The translations under genes were made by a program, and so were the position numbers. The notes under the pieces are model-generated. The model saw nothing but the letters and a program-made list of their open reading frames with translations, did not search any database and was not told where the DNA came from. Below, one piece after another: positions 16,291 through 23,681 of a DNA stretch of 64,000 nucleotides (position 1 is its first letter; each line of letters starts with the position of its first letter). Source of the stretch: JASJAR01 sp039198225 (lineage in GTDB: Bacteria; Pseudomonadota; Alphaproteobacteria; Rhodobacterales; Rhodobacteraceae); contig JBCCTQ010000002.1 in NCBI GenBank assembly GCA_039198225.1, positions 62,001 to 126,000 of the forward strand, in the 5' to 3' direction.

Positions 16291-17520
16291 ATGCGGCAGG
16301 TGATCATCACTGTGAATGGACCGGGCGAGATTTCCGCCTGGCTGACCCCGTTGAGCCGGGCGCTCAAAGCGCGCGCGCCCGATCTCCATATCGCGGTCTG
16401 TCTCCAGCCTTGCGTGTTTTCCTCCGGCGCCGAGCGGAGCGTGGTCGACGCCATCGAAGACGTCGATGCGGTCTGTTCGATCGCAGAAGGGCTAGATTTG
16501 ATTGCTCGGAGAAGGTTCCCGCCGGGATTTCAGACCGAGGCCGACACGCTCGTGGTGCATTTGGGGGGCGAATTGGCGCTATCTGCCCTTCTCGCCCGGC
16601 GCTTGGGGGCGCGGTCCATGGCCTATGTCGAATACCCGGCCGGCATCCTCAAACGCTTCGACCGGGTGCTTTACAACGGCTTGGGTAAAATGCCGAAAAA
16701 AATAGGCCGGATCCGCCCGGACTATGTGGGCGAGATGATGGTTGATGCGGCCTTGGCCAAGGCCGGTCACCGGGCCGACGGCGCGCCCTTGATCGGCGTC
16801 TTCCCCGGCAGCCGGACCTATATGATCGAATTCCTCCTCCCTTACTTTGCCGCCGCCATAGACCAGATCGCTGCTAAACGCCCGGACATCGAATGGGCCA
16901 TGGCTCGGTCGGATTACACGTCCGACGACGTCCTCCGCGCCCTAAAACCACCCCCCGCAGACCGGGACTGGATTGCGAGCCCGGTCACCTTCCGGGAAGA
17001 CGGCGACGCCCGATGGTTTGAAACCGAAGGCGGCGTGCGGATAGATGTGTTTCCCGGGGCAGAGGTGTTCCAACGCGCCCGGGTCGCACTCACCCTGCCC
17101 GGCACCAATACCGGCGAAATGGCCGCCCTCGGGATCCCTATGGTCACCGTGATCCCCACCTATGAAGCCTGCGCCGACCAGGTGCCCTTGCCGGGGCTTG
17201 CGGGCCACGTGGCGCGGATCCCATTGGTCGGTCCTTGGATCAAACGGAAAGCCGCTCGCCTGGCTTTACGGGGGATGAACATGGTCGCCATGCCGAACCG
17301 GCGGAAAGGCGAAATGATCGTCCCCGAGATCGTCGGCCAAGACCTCCACGGCGCGATCGAAACCGCCCTTCTCGGCCTCTTCGACGATCCCAACCAGGGC
17401 GCCGCCCAAGCTGTCCGAGAGGCGATGGGCCCGCCGGGCGCGGCCGAAAAGCTCGCCGAGGCCGCCCTGGCGCAATTCGCCCCCGCCCCCCGTGCCGCCC
17501 CGGTCAGGGCAGCGATCTAA
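16291..17520 (+). CDS. LpxB-related glycosyltransferase, second copy
   Basis: 409 residues, again LpxB-like but clearly different from the gene at 13355. N-terminal IITVNGPGEISAWLTPL, central IGVFPGSRTYMIEFLLPYF (LpxB has LPGSR-EI), and C-terminal LTLPGTNTGEMAALGIPMV (LpxB has SGTATLE...PMV) give the acceptor and UDP-sugar sites in the right order. The Pro-Ala-rich tail is likely disordered. It is the last gene of the operon. Presence of two divergent LpxB-like proteins suggests two successive sugar transfers, or a heterodimer; neither can be told from sequence alone. Confidence 0.78.
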   Translation: MRQVIITVNGPGEISAWLTPLSRALKARAPDLHIAVCLQPCVFSSGAERSVVDAIEDVDAVCSIAEGLDLIARRRFPPGFQTEADTLVVHLGGELALSALLARRLGARSMAYVEYPAGILKRFDRVLYNGLGKMPKKIGRIRPDYVGEMMVDAALAKAGHRADGAPLIGVFPGSRTYMIEFLLPYFAAAIDQIAAKRPDIEWAMARSDYTSDDVLRALKPPPADRDWIASPVTFREDGDARWFETEGGVRIDVFPGAEVFQRARVALTLPGTNTGEMAALGIPMVTVIPTYEACADQVPLPGLAGHVARIPLVGPWIKRKAARLALRGMNMVAMPNRRKGEMIVPEIVGQDLHGAIETALLGLFDDPNQGAAQAVREAMGPPGAAEKLAEAALAQFAPAPRAAPVRAAI

Positions 17521-17528
17521 CCCGGCCC

Positions 17529-17550
17529 CTTCATCCTGGGAAAAATACTC
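17529..17550 (-). repeat. Intergenic repeat tail, copy in minus orientation
   Basis: Read on the minus strand this is GAGTATTTTTCCCAGGATGAAG, matching the tail of the other copies. The two GC hairpins of the full element are not clearly present, though GGCGCC and GCCGAAGG-type short repeats follow. It lies 8 bases after the second LpxB-like gene. Confidence 0.6.
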
Positions 17551-17624
17551 TCGCCGAAGGCCGATCGGCGCCAGCCGATATCCTGCCTTGGCTACCTGGA
17601 AACGCCCGTGCCATGCTCCATCCC

Positions 17625-17993
17625 ATGCCAGAGCCCATCTCTTCGATCCGCAATCTTGGCCCGGCCATGGAGACGGCATTCGCGGAAGTTGGCATCCACT
17701 CCGCCGAGGAACTCCGCGCCCTCGGCACCGACCGCGCCTATGCCAAGCTCTTGGAAGCGGGGCAAAGGCCCCACTTCATCGGCTACTACGTCATTGAAAT
17801 GGGGCTCCAGGGTCGGCCTTGGAACGATTGCAAGGGCAAGGAAAAGGCCGCCCTCCGCGTCCGGTTTGACCGGCTCAAAGCAAAAAACAAGCCGGCGGCG
17901 AACCACCGGCTTGAAAAGGTCTTCGACGAGATCGGGCTTCTGGCCCGGTCTGATACCGCTCAGCCGACGAGTTCAGTCCCGGCAAAAAAGTAA
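17625..17993 (+). CDS. TfoX/Sxy C-terminal domain protein
   Basis: 122 residues. SSIRNLGPAMETAFAEVGIHSAEELRALG is the helix-hairpin-helix-like TfoX C-terminal domain, followed by AYAKLLEAG and a GYYVIEMGLQGRPWNDC block. In other bacteria the domain occurs in competence regulators, but stand-alone copies are widespread and uncharacterised. The start may be ATG at 17625 or 17613; neither has a strong ribosome-binding site. The last 34 bases overlap the end of the convergent ndk gene. Confidence 0.75.
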   Translation: MPEPISSIRNLGPAMETAFAEVGIHSAEELRALGTDRAYAKLLEAGQRPHFIGYYVIEMGLQGRPWNDCKGKEKAALRVRFDRLKAKNKPAANHRLEKVFDEIGLLARSDTAQPTSSVPAKK

Positions 17994-18382
17994 GCGATCT
18001 CAACCGCCGCGGTCTCCGGCGCGTCCGACCCATGGACCGAATTTTCGCCGACGCTTTCGGCAAATTCTGCCCGGACCGTGCCGGGATCGGCATCCGCGGG
18101 GTTGGTCGCGCCCATGACCTCGCGGTTCTTCGCGATAGCCCCTTCGCCTTCGAGCACCTGCACCACCACCGGAGCCGAAGCCATGAACGTGCAAAGCTCG
18201 TCGTAAAAAGGACGCTCGGCATGGACTTTGTAGAATTCCCCGGCCTGGCCTTTGGTCAGATGGATCCGCTTCTGCGCCACGATCCGGAGCCCCGCCTCTT
18301 CGAACTTGGCATTGATCTTGCCGGTGAGGTTACGGGTGGTGGCGTCCGGTTTGATGATGGACAGCGTGCGTTCGAGGGCCAT
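17960..18382 (-). CDS. ndk: Nucleoside diphosphate kinase
   Basis: 140 residues, full length. KPDA at residues 11-14 and the active-site NSVHGSD with the phospho-accepting His117 are intact. It transfers the terminal phosphate from ATP to NDPs in the cytoplasm. ATG at 18382. It converges on the TfoX-domain gene with a 34-base overlap and is transcribed away from ccmE with 127 bases between. Confidence 0.97.
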   Translation of the reverse strand: MALERTLSIIKPDATTRNLTGKINAKFEEAGLRIVAQKRIHLTKGQAGEFYKVHAERPFYDELCTFMASAPVVVQVLEGEGAIAKNREVMGATNPADADPGTVRAEFAESVGENSVHGSDAPETAAVEIAYFFAGTELVG

Positions 18383-18509
18383 GGGCGTTTTCCTTGCGAG
18401 AACACGGCGGGGCGGGCCCGCCGCTTAGATCGCCGCTCGCCTAGCATGGGGGTTCTAGGATGAAAACCCATCGGCGCGCGGGTTTCATACACCTGTGAAA
18501 AAAGGGCTC

Positions 18510-18965
18510 TTACCCGTCGCCGGACGCGCCGGGATCTTGGTAGACCCCTTGTTCTTTGAGGGCGTCAATGACCTCTGCGGGCATATAAGTTTCGTCATGG
18601 CGCGCCAGAATTTCAGTGGCCCGAAACACACCGTCGACGAAGCTACCAGTGCCTACCATACCTTCGCCTTCGCGAAAAAGATCCGGCAAGACACCGGTAT
18701 AGGCCACCGCCACGCTCGCCCCGCCATCGGTCACTGAAAAGGTCACCGTTTCCCCCTGGCCCCGAATGAGAGTGCCCTCTTCAACGAGCCCCCCCAGCCG
18801 GAACACTTCGGACGGTAAGGGCGGCTCTTCGACCACCTGGCTCGGCGAGCGGAAAAAATTGATGCCGTCCCGAAGCGCATAGCCGATCATCGCGGTCGAC
18901 ACCGCGAGGGCCACGAAGGTGACCAGGATCACCTGGATCCGGCGCTTTTTCTTCAAGGACTTCAT
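18510..18965 (-). CDS. ccmE: Cytochrome c maturation haem chaperone CcmE
   Basis: 151 residues. A basic N-terminus and one membrane anchor (VILVTFVALAVSTAMIGYAL) are followed by an OB-fold periplasmic domain and the haem-binding LARHDETYMP motif (His123, with Tyr127). It receives haem from CcmC and passes it to the ligation complex. It lies 14 bases downstream of argC, away from the ccmABCDG group found 35 kb further on. Confidence 0.97.
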   Translation of the reverse strand: MKSLKKKRRIQVILVTFVALAVSTAMIGYALRDGINFFRSPSQVVEEPPLPSEVFRLGGLVEEGTLIRGQGETVTFSVTDGGASVAVAYTGVLPDLFREGEGMVGTGSFVDGVFRATEILARHDETYMPAEVIDALKEQGVYQDPGASGDG

Positions 18966-18979
18966 GGCCCAGACTTATA

Positions 18980-20005
18980 TCACGGAAAGACCGGGACGAG
19001 GGACAGGCACATGGTCTCTTCAAGACCCAACATGACATTGGCATTCTGCACGGCCTGGCCTGAGGCACCCTTCACGAGATTGTCCGTAACCGAGACAAGG
19101 ATCACCCGCCCGGGTGTCCTGTCAGCCACGACCCCGATCCGACAGAGGTTAGACCCCCGCACCGATTTGACCGAAGGCACCTCTCCAAGGGGCAGAACCT
19201 GAACGAAAGGCTCGTCCCCGTAGCGGTTGCTCAGAACCGCATGGGCAGTCTCGGCGTCGCCCGACCCATAGATCGTGGCCATGAGCCCCCGGTCCATCGG
19301 AATAAGATGGGGCGTGAAGCTCGCCGTCACCCGCTCCCCGGCCGCGCGGCTCAGCTCCTGGTCAAACTCGCCCATATGCCGGTGATGGGCGAGACCATAG
19401 GCCGCCACCCCGTCGTTGACCTCTGAAAAGAGCGACCCTTCACGGAGCGCCCGTCCCGCCCCGGAAACCCCTGTCTTTGTGTCGATAATGATCCCGTCCG
19501 TGGCGACACTTCCCGCCTCCAAAAGTGGGATCAGCGGCAAAAGCCCGGTCACCACATGGCATCCCGTATTGGCGGTGATCCGGGCGGCGGCGATGCTGTC
19601 GCGGTAGATTTCGGGAAGCCCGTAGGCCGCCTCCGGTTGGAGATCCAACGCTTTATGGGGCGCGCCGTACCACTTTTCATAAGCCGACCCGTCGCGGAGC
19701 CGGAAATCAGCGGAGAGATCAACGAGCTTGAGGTCCTTCGGCAGGGTCTTCGCCAGGTCCTGGGTCACGCCGTGGGGAAGCGCGGTAAAAACGAGATCGA
19801 ATGCGCTGAGGTCGAGGTCTTCGATGCGCTCCAGGGGCGGCAGATCGAGATGGGCCAGATGGGGAAAGACCGCGCCCATGGGTTGGCCCGCCTTCCGGTC
19901 AGCGGTGAGCGCTCGGATCTCAAGCTCGGGATGGCCCGAAATGAAACGAATGAGCTCGGCGCCCGTATAACCAGACGCTCCAAGGATGGCGATGGGATGG
20001 GCCAT
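18980..20005 (-). CDS. argC: N-acetyl-gamma-glutamyl-phosphate reductase
   Basis: 341 residues. GASGYTGAELIR is the NADP-binding loop; the active-site Cys is in ANTGCHVVTG, where most relatives have GCYP. HHRHMGEFDQEL and SFTPHLIPMDRGL carry later conserved residues. It makes N-acetylglutamate semialdehyde in arginine synthesis. The ATG at 20005 is chosen because AAAGGAGC precedes it and the Rossmann strand begins at once. The stop is 14 bases before ccmE. Confidence 0.95.
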   Translation of the reverse strand: MAHPIAILGASGYTGAELIRFISGHPELEIRALTADRKAGQPMGAVFPHLAHLDLPPLERIEDLDLSAFDLVFTALPHGVTQDLAKTLPKDLKLVDLSADFRLRDGSAYEKWYGAPHKALDLQPEAAYGLPEIYRDSIAAARITANTGCHVVTGLLPLIPLLEAGSVATDGIIIDTKTGVSGAGRALREGSLFSEVNDGVAAYGLAHHRHMGEFDQELSRAAGERVTASFTPHLIPMDRGLMATIYGSGDAETAHAVLSNRYGDEPFVQVLPLGEVPSVKSVRGSNLCRIGVVADRTPGRVILVSVTDNLVKGASGQAVQNANVMLGLEETMCLSLVPVFP

Positions 20006-20096
20006 GGCGGCCGCTCCTTTGTCAGATTGTGCTGTGGATCTAGTGAGTTGGCGCGCTTTGCGCAATTGGGGGCTTTGCATTAGGCATTCTATGAAC

Positions 20097-20153
20097 GGGG
20101 GCTTTGCCCCCCGGCCTCCGGCCCTCCCCCAGAGTATTTTTACCAGGATGAAG
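20097..20153 (+). repeat. Dispersed two-hairpin intergenic repeat, full copy
   Basis: Hairpin 1 is GGGGGC-TTT-GCCCCC (20097-20111), hairpin 2 is GGCC-TCC-GGCC (20113-20123), then CCTCCCCC leads into AGAGTATTTTTACCAGGATG and AAG (20131-20153). It lies 3 bases beyond the end of murI, in the murI-argC gap. Compared with the copies at 27076 and 41321, hairpin 2 has changed on both arms. Confidence 0.75.
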
Positions 20154-20155
20154 CC

Positions 20156-20968
20156 CTAGGCCGTCTCGAAGGCCACGCTTCGTCGGAGAAACCGCGTGGC
20201 TTGGTCGCCGACCCGGCGCGGATCACCGGTGGTCAGGAACGCCCGGTCTGCGCCGGGGCCCTTCATTTCAGGATGGCGCTCAAGGTAATCGGCGAGGCTT
20301 GCGGCCACGAGATCGGCCTGGGAATAAACCTCGACATCCGCCCCGAGCGCGTCCTGGAAGACGCTTTCGAGCAAAGGGTAATGGGTGCAGCCGAGGACTG
20401 CGGCATCCGGATGGGGCATTTTCCGTTTGAGCGCTTCGACATGGGAGCGAACAAGGGCTTCGGCCAGGATTTCGTCGCCTTCTTCGATCGCGTCGACCAC
20501 CCCGCCACAGGATTGGGCTTCGACGTCGACGCCGATGGCCCGGAACGCCAGTTCGCGTTGGAAAGCACGGCTGGCCACCGTGGCGGGTGTGGCAAAAAGG
20601 GCCACGTGTTTGACCGCCACTTCCCGCGGCGGGGAATTGTCCCCCCAGCGCCGCTCGGTCAGGGCCTCGATCAGGGGCACAAAAACACCGAGGACGCGCT
20701 TGTCGCCCGGGATCCAGCCTTCCTGCATCCGCCGAAGGGCCGCCGCGGAGGCCGTATTGCAGGCGAGGATCACCAGATTGCAGCCCGCATTGAAAAGCCG
20801 CTCGGTGCCGGCGCAGGTCAGTTCGTAAATGTCTTCGGCGTCACGGGTCCCGTAAGGTGTGCGGGCATTGTCGCCGAAATAGACCAACGGCACGTCCGGG
20901 AGCCTTCCTTCGACGGCGCGGAACACCGTGAGACCGCCAAGTCCTGAATCGAATATTCCAACCGCCAT
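20156..20968 (-). CDS. murI: Glutamate racemase
   Basis: 270 residues. FDSGLGGLTV at the start, the two catalytic Cys motifs ILACNTAS and VLGCTHYPLL, and DNARTPYG are all present. It supplies D-glutamate for peptidoglycan. ATG at 20968 shares one base with the stop codon of the upstream acyltransferase gene (TAATG), so the two are coupled. The intergenic repeat follows the stop almost at once. Confidence 0.96.
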   Translation of the reverse strand: MAVGIFDSGLGGLTVFRAVEGRLPDVPLVYFGDNARTPYGTRDAEDIYELTCAGTERLFNAGCNLVILACNTASAAALRRMQEGWIPGDKRVLGVFVPLIEALTERRWGDNSPPREVAVKHVALFATPATVASRAFQRELAFRAIGVDVEAQSCGGVVDAIEEGDEILAEALVRSHVEALKRKMPHPDAAVLGCTHYPLLESVFQDALGADVEVYSQADLVAASLADYLERHPEMKGPGADRAFLTTGDPRRVGDQATRFLRRSVAFETA

Positions 20969-21855
20969 TAGGAGGAACGCTTCATTCGATTTTTTTCTTC
21001 GAATTCATACCCATATCCGGTCGACTTCAAGGGCGTCGGCGACAGCGCATAGGTCTCCTGGCGGAGAAAATCCATCAGTTCCTTCGGCGAGCCGTTATGC
21101 GCCAGGATCCGGTTTCTTCCGATGGGTTGGCCGATCACGACGTTGACCGGCTCGTCGACCCGGCGCCGGAACTCCTTGATAAAAAGCGCGGTTCTGAGCG
21201 TCGAATGGATGTGGCTGGCAAGCTGGAACAGACGGGAATTCGCACCGCTGAAATAGATCGGCACCACCTCGGCGTCGGATTTGGCGATCATGCGCGCGGT
21301 AAAAGACCGCCAGGCCGGGTCGAGGGCCTGGGAGAAGGGTTTGAGAGCCGTTGACACCGTGCCGCCAGGAAACACCCCGATCGCGCCCCCATCGGCCAGA
21401 TAACGTAGCGAGGCTTTCCGCGTGGCGATATTGAGGGCAACGGCCTCTTTCGTCTCGTCGAATGAGATCGGGAGGATGATCCGCTCCAGGTCCTGGGCTT
21501 TCCGAAACACCCGGTGGGCCAGAATGCGAAAATCGCCGCGGGCGACGGACAGGATATGGCCCATCATCAGCCCGTCGAGGATCCCGTATGGGTGGTTGGA
21601 GATCAAAACCAAGGGGCCGGTCTTGGGGATATTGTCGAGCTGGCCCGAAATCACATTGAGGCTGAGCCCATAGCGCTCGACCATGACCTCCCAGAAATCC
21701 CGGCCTGCCGCGACTTCTTCTTCATAACCCTTTGCGCGTTTGATCATGCGCAGCCGCCCGGTGGCGTTTTCCAACACCCGGATCATCGCCCGTCCGCCTT
21801 TGGTCTGGGCGGAACTCGCGTAGCTTATGTCTCGTGCAACTCGACCTTTCGACAT
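20968..21855 (-). CDS. PlsC-type lysophospholipid acyltransferase family protein
   Basis: 295 residues. SNHPYGILD is the NHxxxxD acyltransferase motif, and GVFPGGTVS the second block (EGT-like) that binds the phosphate of the acceptor. No clear membrane helix, so it is a peripheral enzyme of the inner leaflet. The subgroup resembles hemolysin-like/OlsA acyltransferases; the acceptor (lyso-ornithine lipid or lysophosphatidate) cannot be decided. Start could be 21855 or an internal ATG at 21786 (MIRVLENATG). Coupled to murI. Confidence 0.85.
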   Translation of the reverse strand: MSKGRVARDISYASSAQTKGGRAMIRVLENATGRLRMIKRAKGYEEEVAAGRDFWEVMVERYGLSLNVISGQLDNIPKTGPLVLISNHPYGILDGLMMGHILSVARGDFRILAHRVFRKAQDLERIILPISFDETKEAVALNIATRKASLRYLADGGAIGVFPGGTVSTALKPFSQALDPAWRSFTARMIAKSDAEVVPIYFSGANSRLFQLASHIHSTLRTALFIKEFRRRVDEPVNVVIGQPIGRNRILAHNGSPKELMDFLRQETYALSPTPLKSTGYGYEFEEKNRMKRSS

Positions 21856-22027
21856 TTTCTCGCACTGCCGGTTTTTCGAGTAGCTATTAAGCGCGTCGAA
21901 GCGGATTTTCCAGCATACTCCAACTAGGCTGCGGCAATTATCGCCGTTTCTTGCGGCCGGGTCGGTTTCTCCTCGCCCCTGGCCACCAATCCTTTACACG
22001 GAGGCGGAGCAGCGAGGCGGACGAGGT

Positions 22028-22939
22028 ATGGATTGGGATAAGTTGCGGATTTTCCACGCGGTGGCAGATGCGGGGAGCCTCACCCATGCCGGGGACACGC
22101 TCCATCTCAGCCAATCCGCCGTTTCGCGCCAGATCCGAGCCTTGGAAGAAAGCCTCAACACCGTACTCTTTCACCGCCATGCCCGGGGCCTGATCCTCAC
22201 CGAACAGGGCGAGCTGTTGTTTGACGCCACATCGGCGATGTCGCGGCGGCTCGAAACTGCAGAGGCGCGGATCCGGGATGCCGAAGAAGAAGTGTTCGGG
22301 GAGTTGCGGGTCACGACCACCACCGCTTTTGGCTCGCTTTGGCTCGCCCCGCGGCTTTCCAAGCTTTATGACCGGTATCCCGACCTCAAAATCGACCTCA
22401 TGCTGGCTGAAAACGTGCTCGATTTGCCCATGCGGGAGGCGGATGTGGCGATCCGGATGAAAGAGCCGAGCCAGGCCGACCTGATCCGGCGCCGGCTCAT
22501 GAGCGTGAGGATGCGGCTTTACGCGACGCCCGATTACCTCGCCAAAGCGGGTCGGCCCGACACGATGAAAGATCTCTCAACCCATCGGCTGATTTCGCAG
22601 AACCTGAATGCCACCCAGGTCCAGGCCGGGGCCACGTTGGTGAAACAAATCCTGTCGACCGACATGCCTTTGATGCTGACCGTGAACAATTACTTCGGCG
22701 TGCTGCAGGGTGTCATCGCAGGGCTCGGCATCGGGGTTCTGCCCGATTATGTGGTCCAAGATTTCCCCGATATTGAGCGGGTTTTGCCGGATGTCGAATC
22801 TGGAGAAGTGCCTGTTTTCCTTGCCTATCCTGAGGAGCTTCGCCAATCGAAGCGGATTGCGGCCTTCCGGGATTTTGTCACTGAAGAAATTATCGCGCAC
22901 CGAAAAAAGCAGAAGCTCGCGGCCACGGAAGGTGTTTGA
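22028..22939 (+). CDS. LysR-family transcriptional regulator
   Basis: 303 residues. N-terminal winged helix-turn-helix (DKLRIFHAVADAGSLTHAGDTLHLSQSAVSRQI) followed by a periplasmic-binding-like effector domain from about residue 95. It stands alone in the plus direction and has a basic tail (HRKKQKL). The effector is unknown; the subgroup is well conserved among related bacteria as far as I recall. The start ATG at 22028 follows GGACGAGG. A small RNA candidate lies just downstream. Confidence 0.92.
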   Translation: MDWDKLRIFHAVADAGSLTHAGDTLHLSQSAVSRQIRALEESLNTVLFHRHARGLILTEQGELLFDATSAMSRRLETAEARIRDAEEEVFGELRVTTTTAFGSLWLAPRLSKLYDRYPDLKIDLMLAENVLDLPMREADVAIRMKEPSQADLIRRRLMSVRMRLYATPDYLAKAGRPDTMKDLSTHRLISQNLNATQVQAGATLVKQILSTDMPLMLTVNNYFGVLQGVIAGLGIGVLPDYVVQDFPDIERVLPDVESGEVPVFLAYPEELRQSKRIAAFRDFVTEEIIAHRKKQKLAATEGV

Positions 22940-23019
22940 TCTTTGCAACGCTTGCCCTGGGCTTGAACGAAAAAGACCTAACACCCGCCTTGATGGCGCC
23001 ACACCCGATCACTAGTTTG

Positions 23020-23100
23020 GAATTGTCAACGCGGCGCTTCGTGCTGCATGACAACCTCCCTGTTGGACTAGGGCCGAGCTTAGTGCTCGGCCTCTTTTTG
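23020..23100 (+). ncRNA. Candidate small RNA: hairpin, CCUCCC linker, terminator
   Basis: Outer arms TTGTCA (23023-23028) and TGACAA (23049-23054) with inner arms GCGGCGC and GTGCTGC (two G-U pairs, TTC loop) make a long hairpin. The single-stranded linker CCTCCC (23055-23060) follows, then an intrinsic terminator. A CCUCCC segment can pair with ribosome-binding sites, as in small RNAs with anti-Shine-Dalgarno loops in Rhodobacter. The 5' end is a guess; a CTTGAT box at about 22989 could be a -35. It could alternatively be the 3' end of the LysR transcript. Confidence 0.5.
23072..23099 (+). terminator. Intrinsic terminator of the small RNA candidate
   Basis: GGCCGAGC (23072-23079), loop TTAGT, GCTCGGCC (23085-23092), followed by TCTTTTT. 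Perfect eight-pair stem with a T-run: the best intrinsic terminator in the window. Confidence 0.88.
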
Positions 23101-23114
23101 TTTGGGGTCCCCCC

Positions 23115-23579
23115 ATGCCCGTGCGATGCTTGGGGATGGCCCTGAAAAACCCCGTTCCGGTCCGGGCCTTAGGCGAGATCGCGATCCGCTGTTCGGACCT
23201 TCCAACCATGCGCGCCTTTTACCGCGACGTGGTGGGGCTCGAGGTGTTGCGGGACTTTTCCGAAGGAAGCGGCATCGTCTTTTTTCGAATCAGCGAGGGG
23301 TTCGGCGGCCATACGGCGGTCTTGGCCCTCTTTAGTGCGGACGCGGAAGACCGTCGCGCGCTCCACCCGACCGGAGCCAAGCCCGAGACAGGCGCGCGCT
23401 CGTCGCTCCATCATCTGGCCTTGACGGTCGCGCGCGACCAACAGGGGGCGCTTGAGGCCTATTTCACCGAAATCGGTCTCGCCTACCGGGTCGAAGTCTT
23501 CGATTGGATCGGATGGCGGGGCACTTTCGTCACCGACCCCGAAGGCAATACGGTGGAGTTCGTGGCCGGCCCTGCATGA
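23115..23579 (+). CDS. VOC (glyoxalase/bleomycin-resistance) family protein
   Basis: 154 residues, one beta-alpha-beta-beta-beta pair repeat: EIAIRCSDLPTMRAFYRDVVGLEVLRDFS at the start, LHHLALTV in the middle and TFVTDPEGNTVEFVA at the end, which gives His and Glu metal ligands. Members range from glyoxalase I to dioxygenases, so the reaction is open. The start may be ATG at 23115 or 23136. It lies between the small RNA candidate and purL, in the same direction. Confidence 0.85.
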   Translation: MPVRCLGMALKNPVPVRALGEIAIRCSDLPTMRAFYRDVVGLEVLRDFSEGSGIVFFRISEGFGGHTAVLALFSADAEDRRALHPTGAKPETGARSSLHHLALTVARDQQGALEAYFTEIGLAYRVEVFDWIGWRGTFVTDPEGNTVEFVAGPA

Positions 23580-23681
23580 GGCCAACTCCAATGCGTGGAA
23601 GCCCGGACGGTGCCGCGGGCCCGGCTACCCTTCCGCCCCCGCCCCCGATCCCGTAAGACCCCGACAAGACGGGGGATGAGT

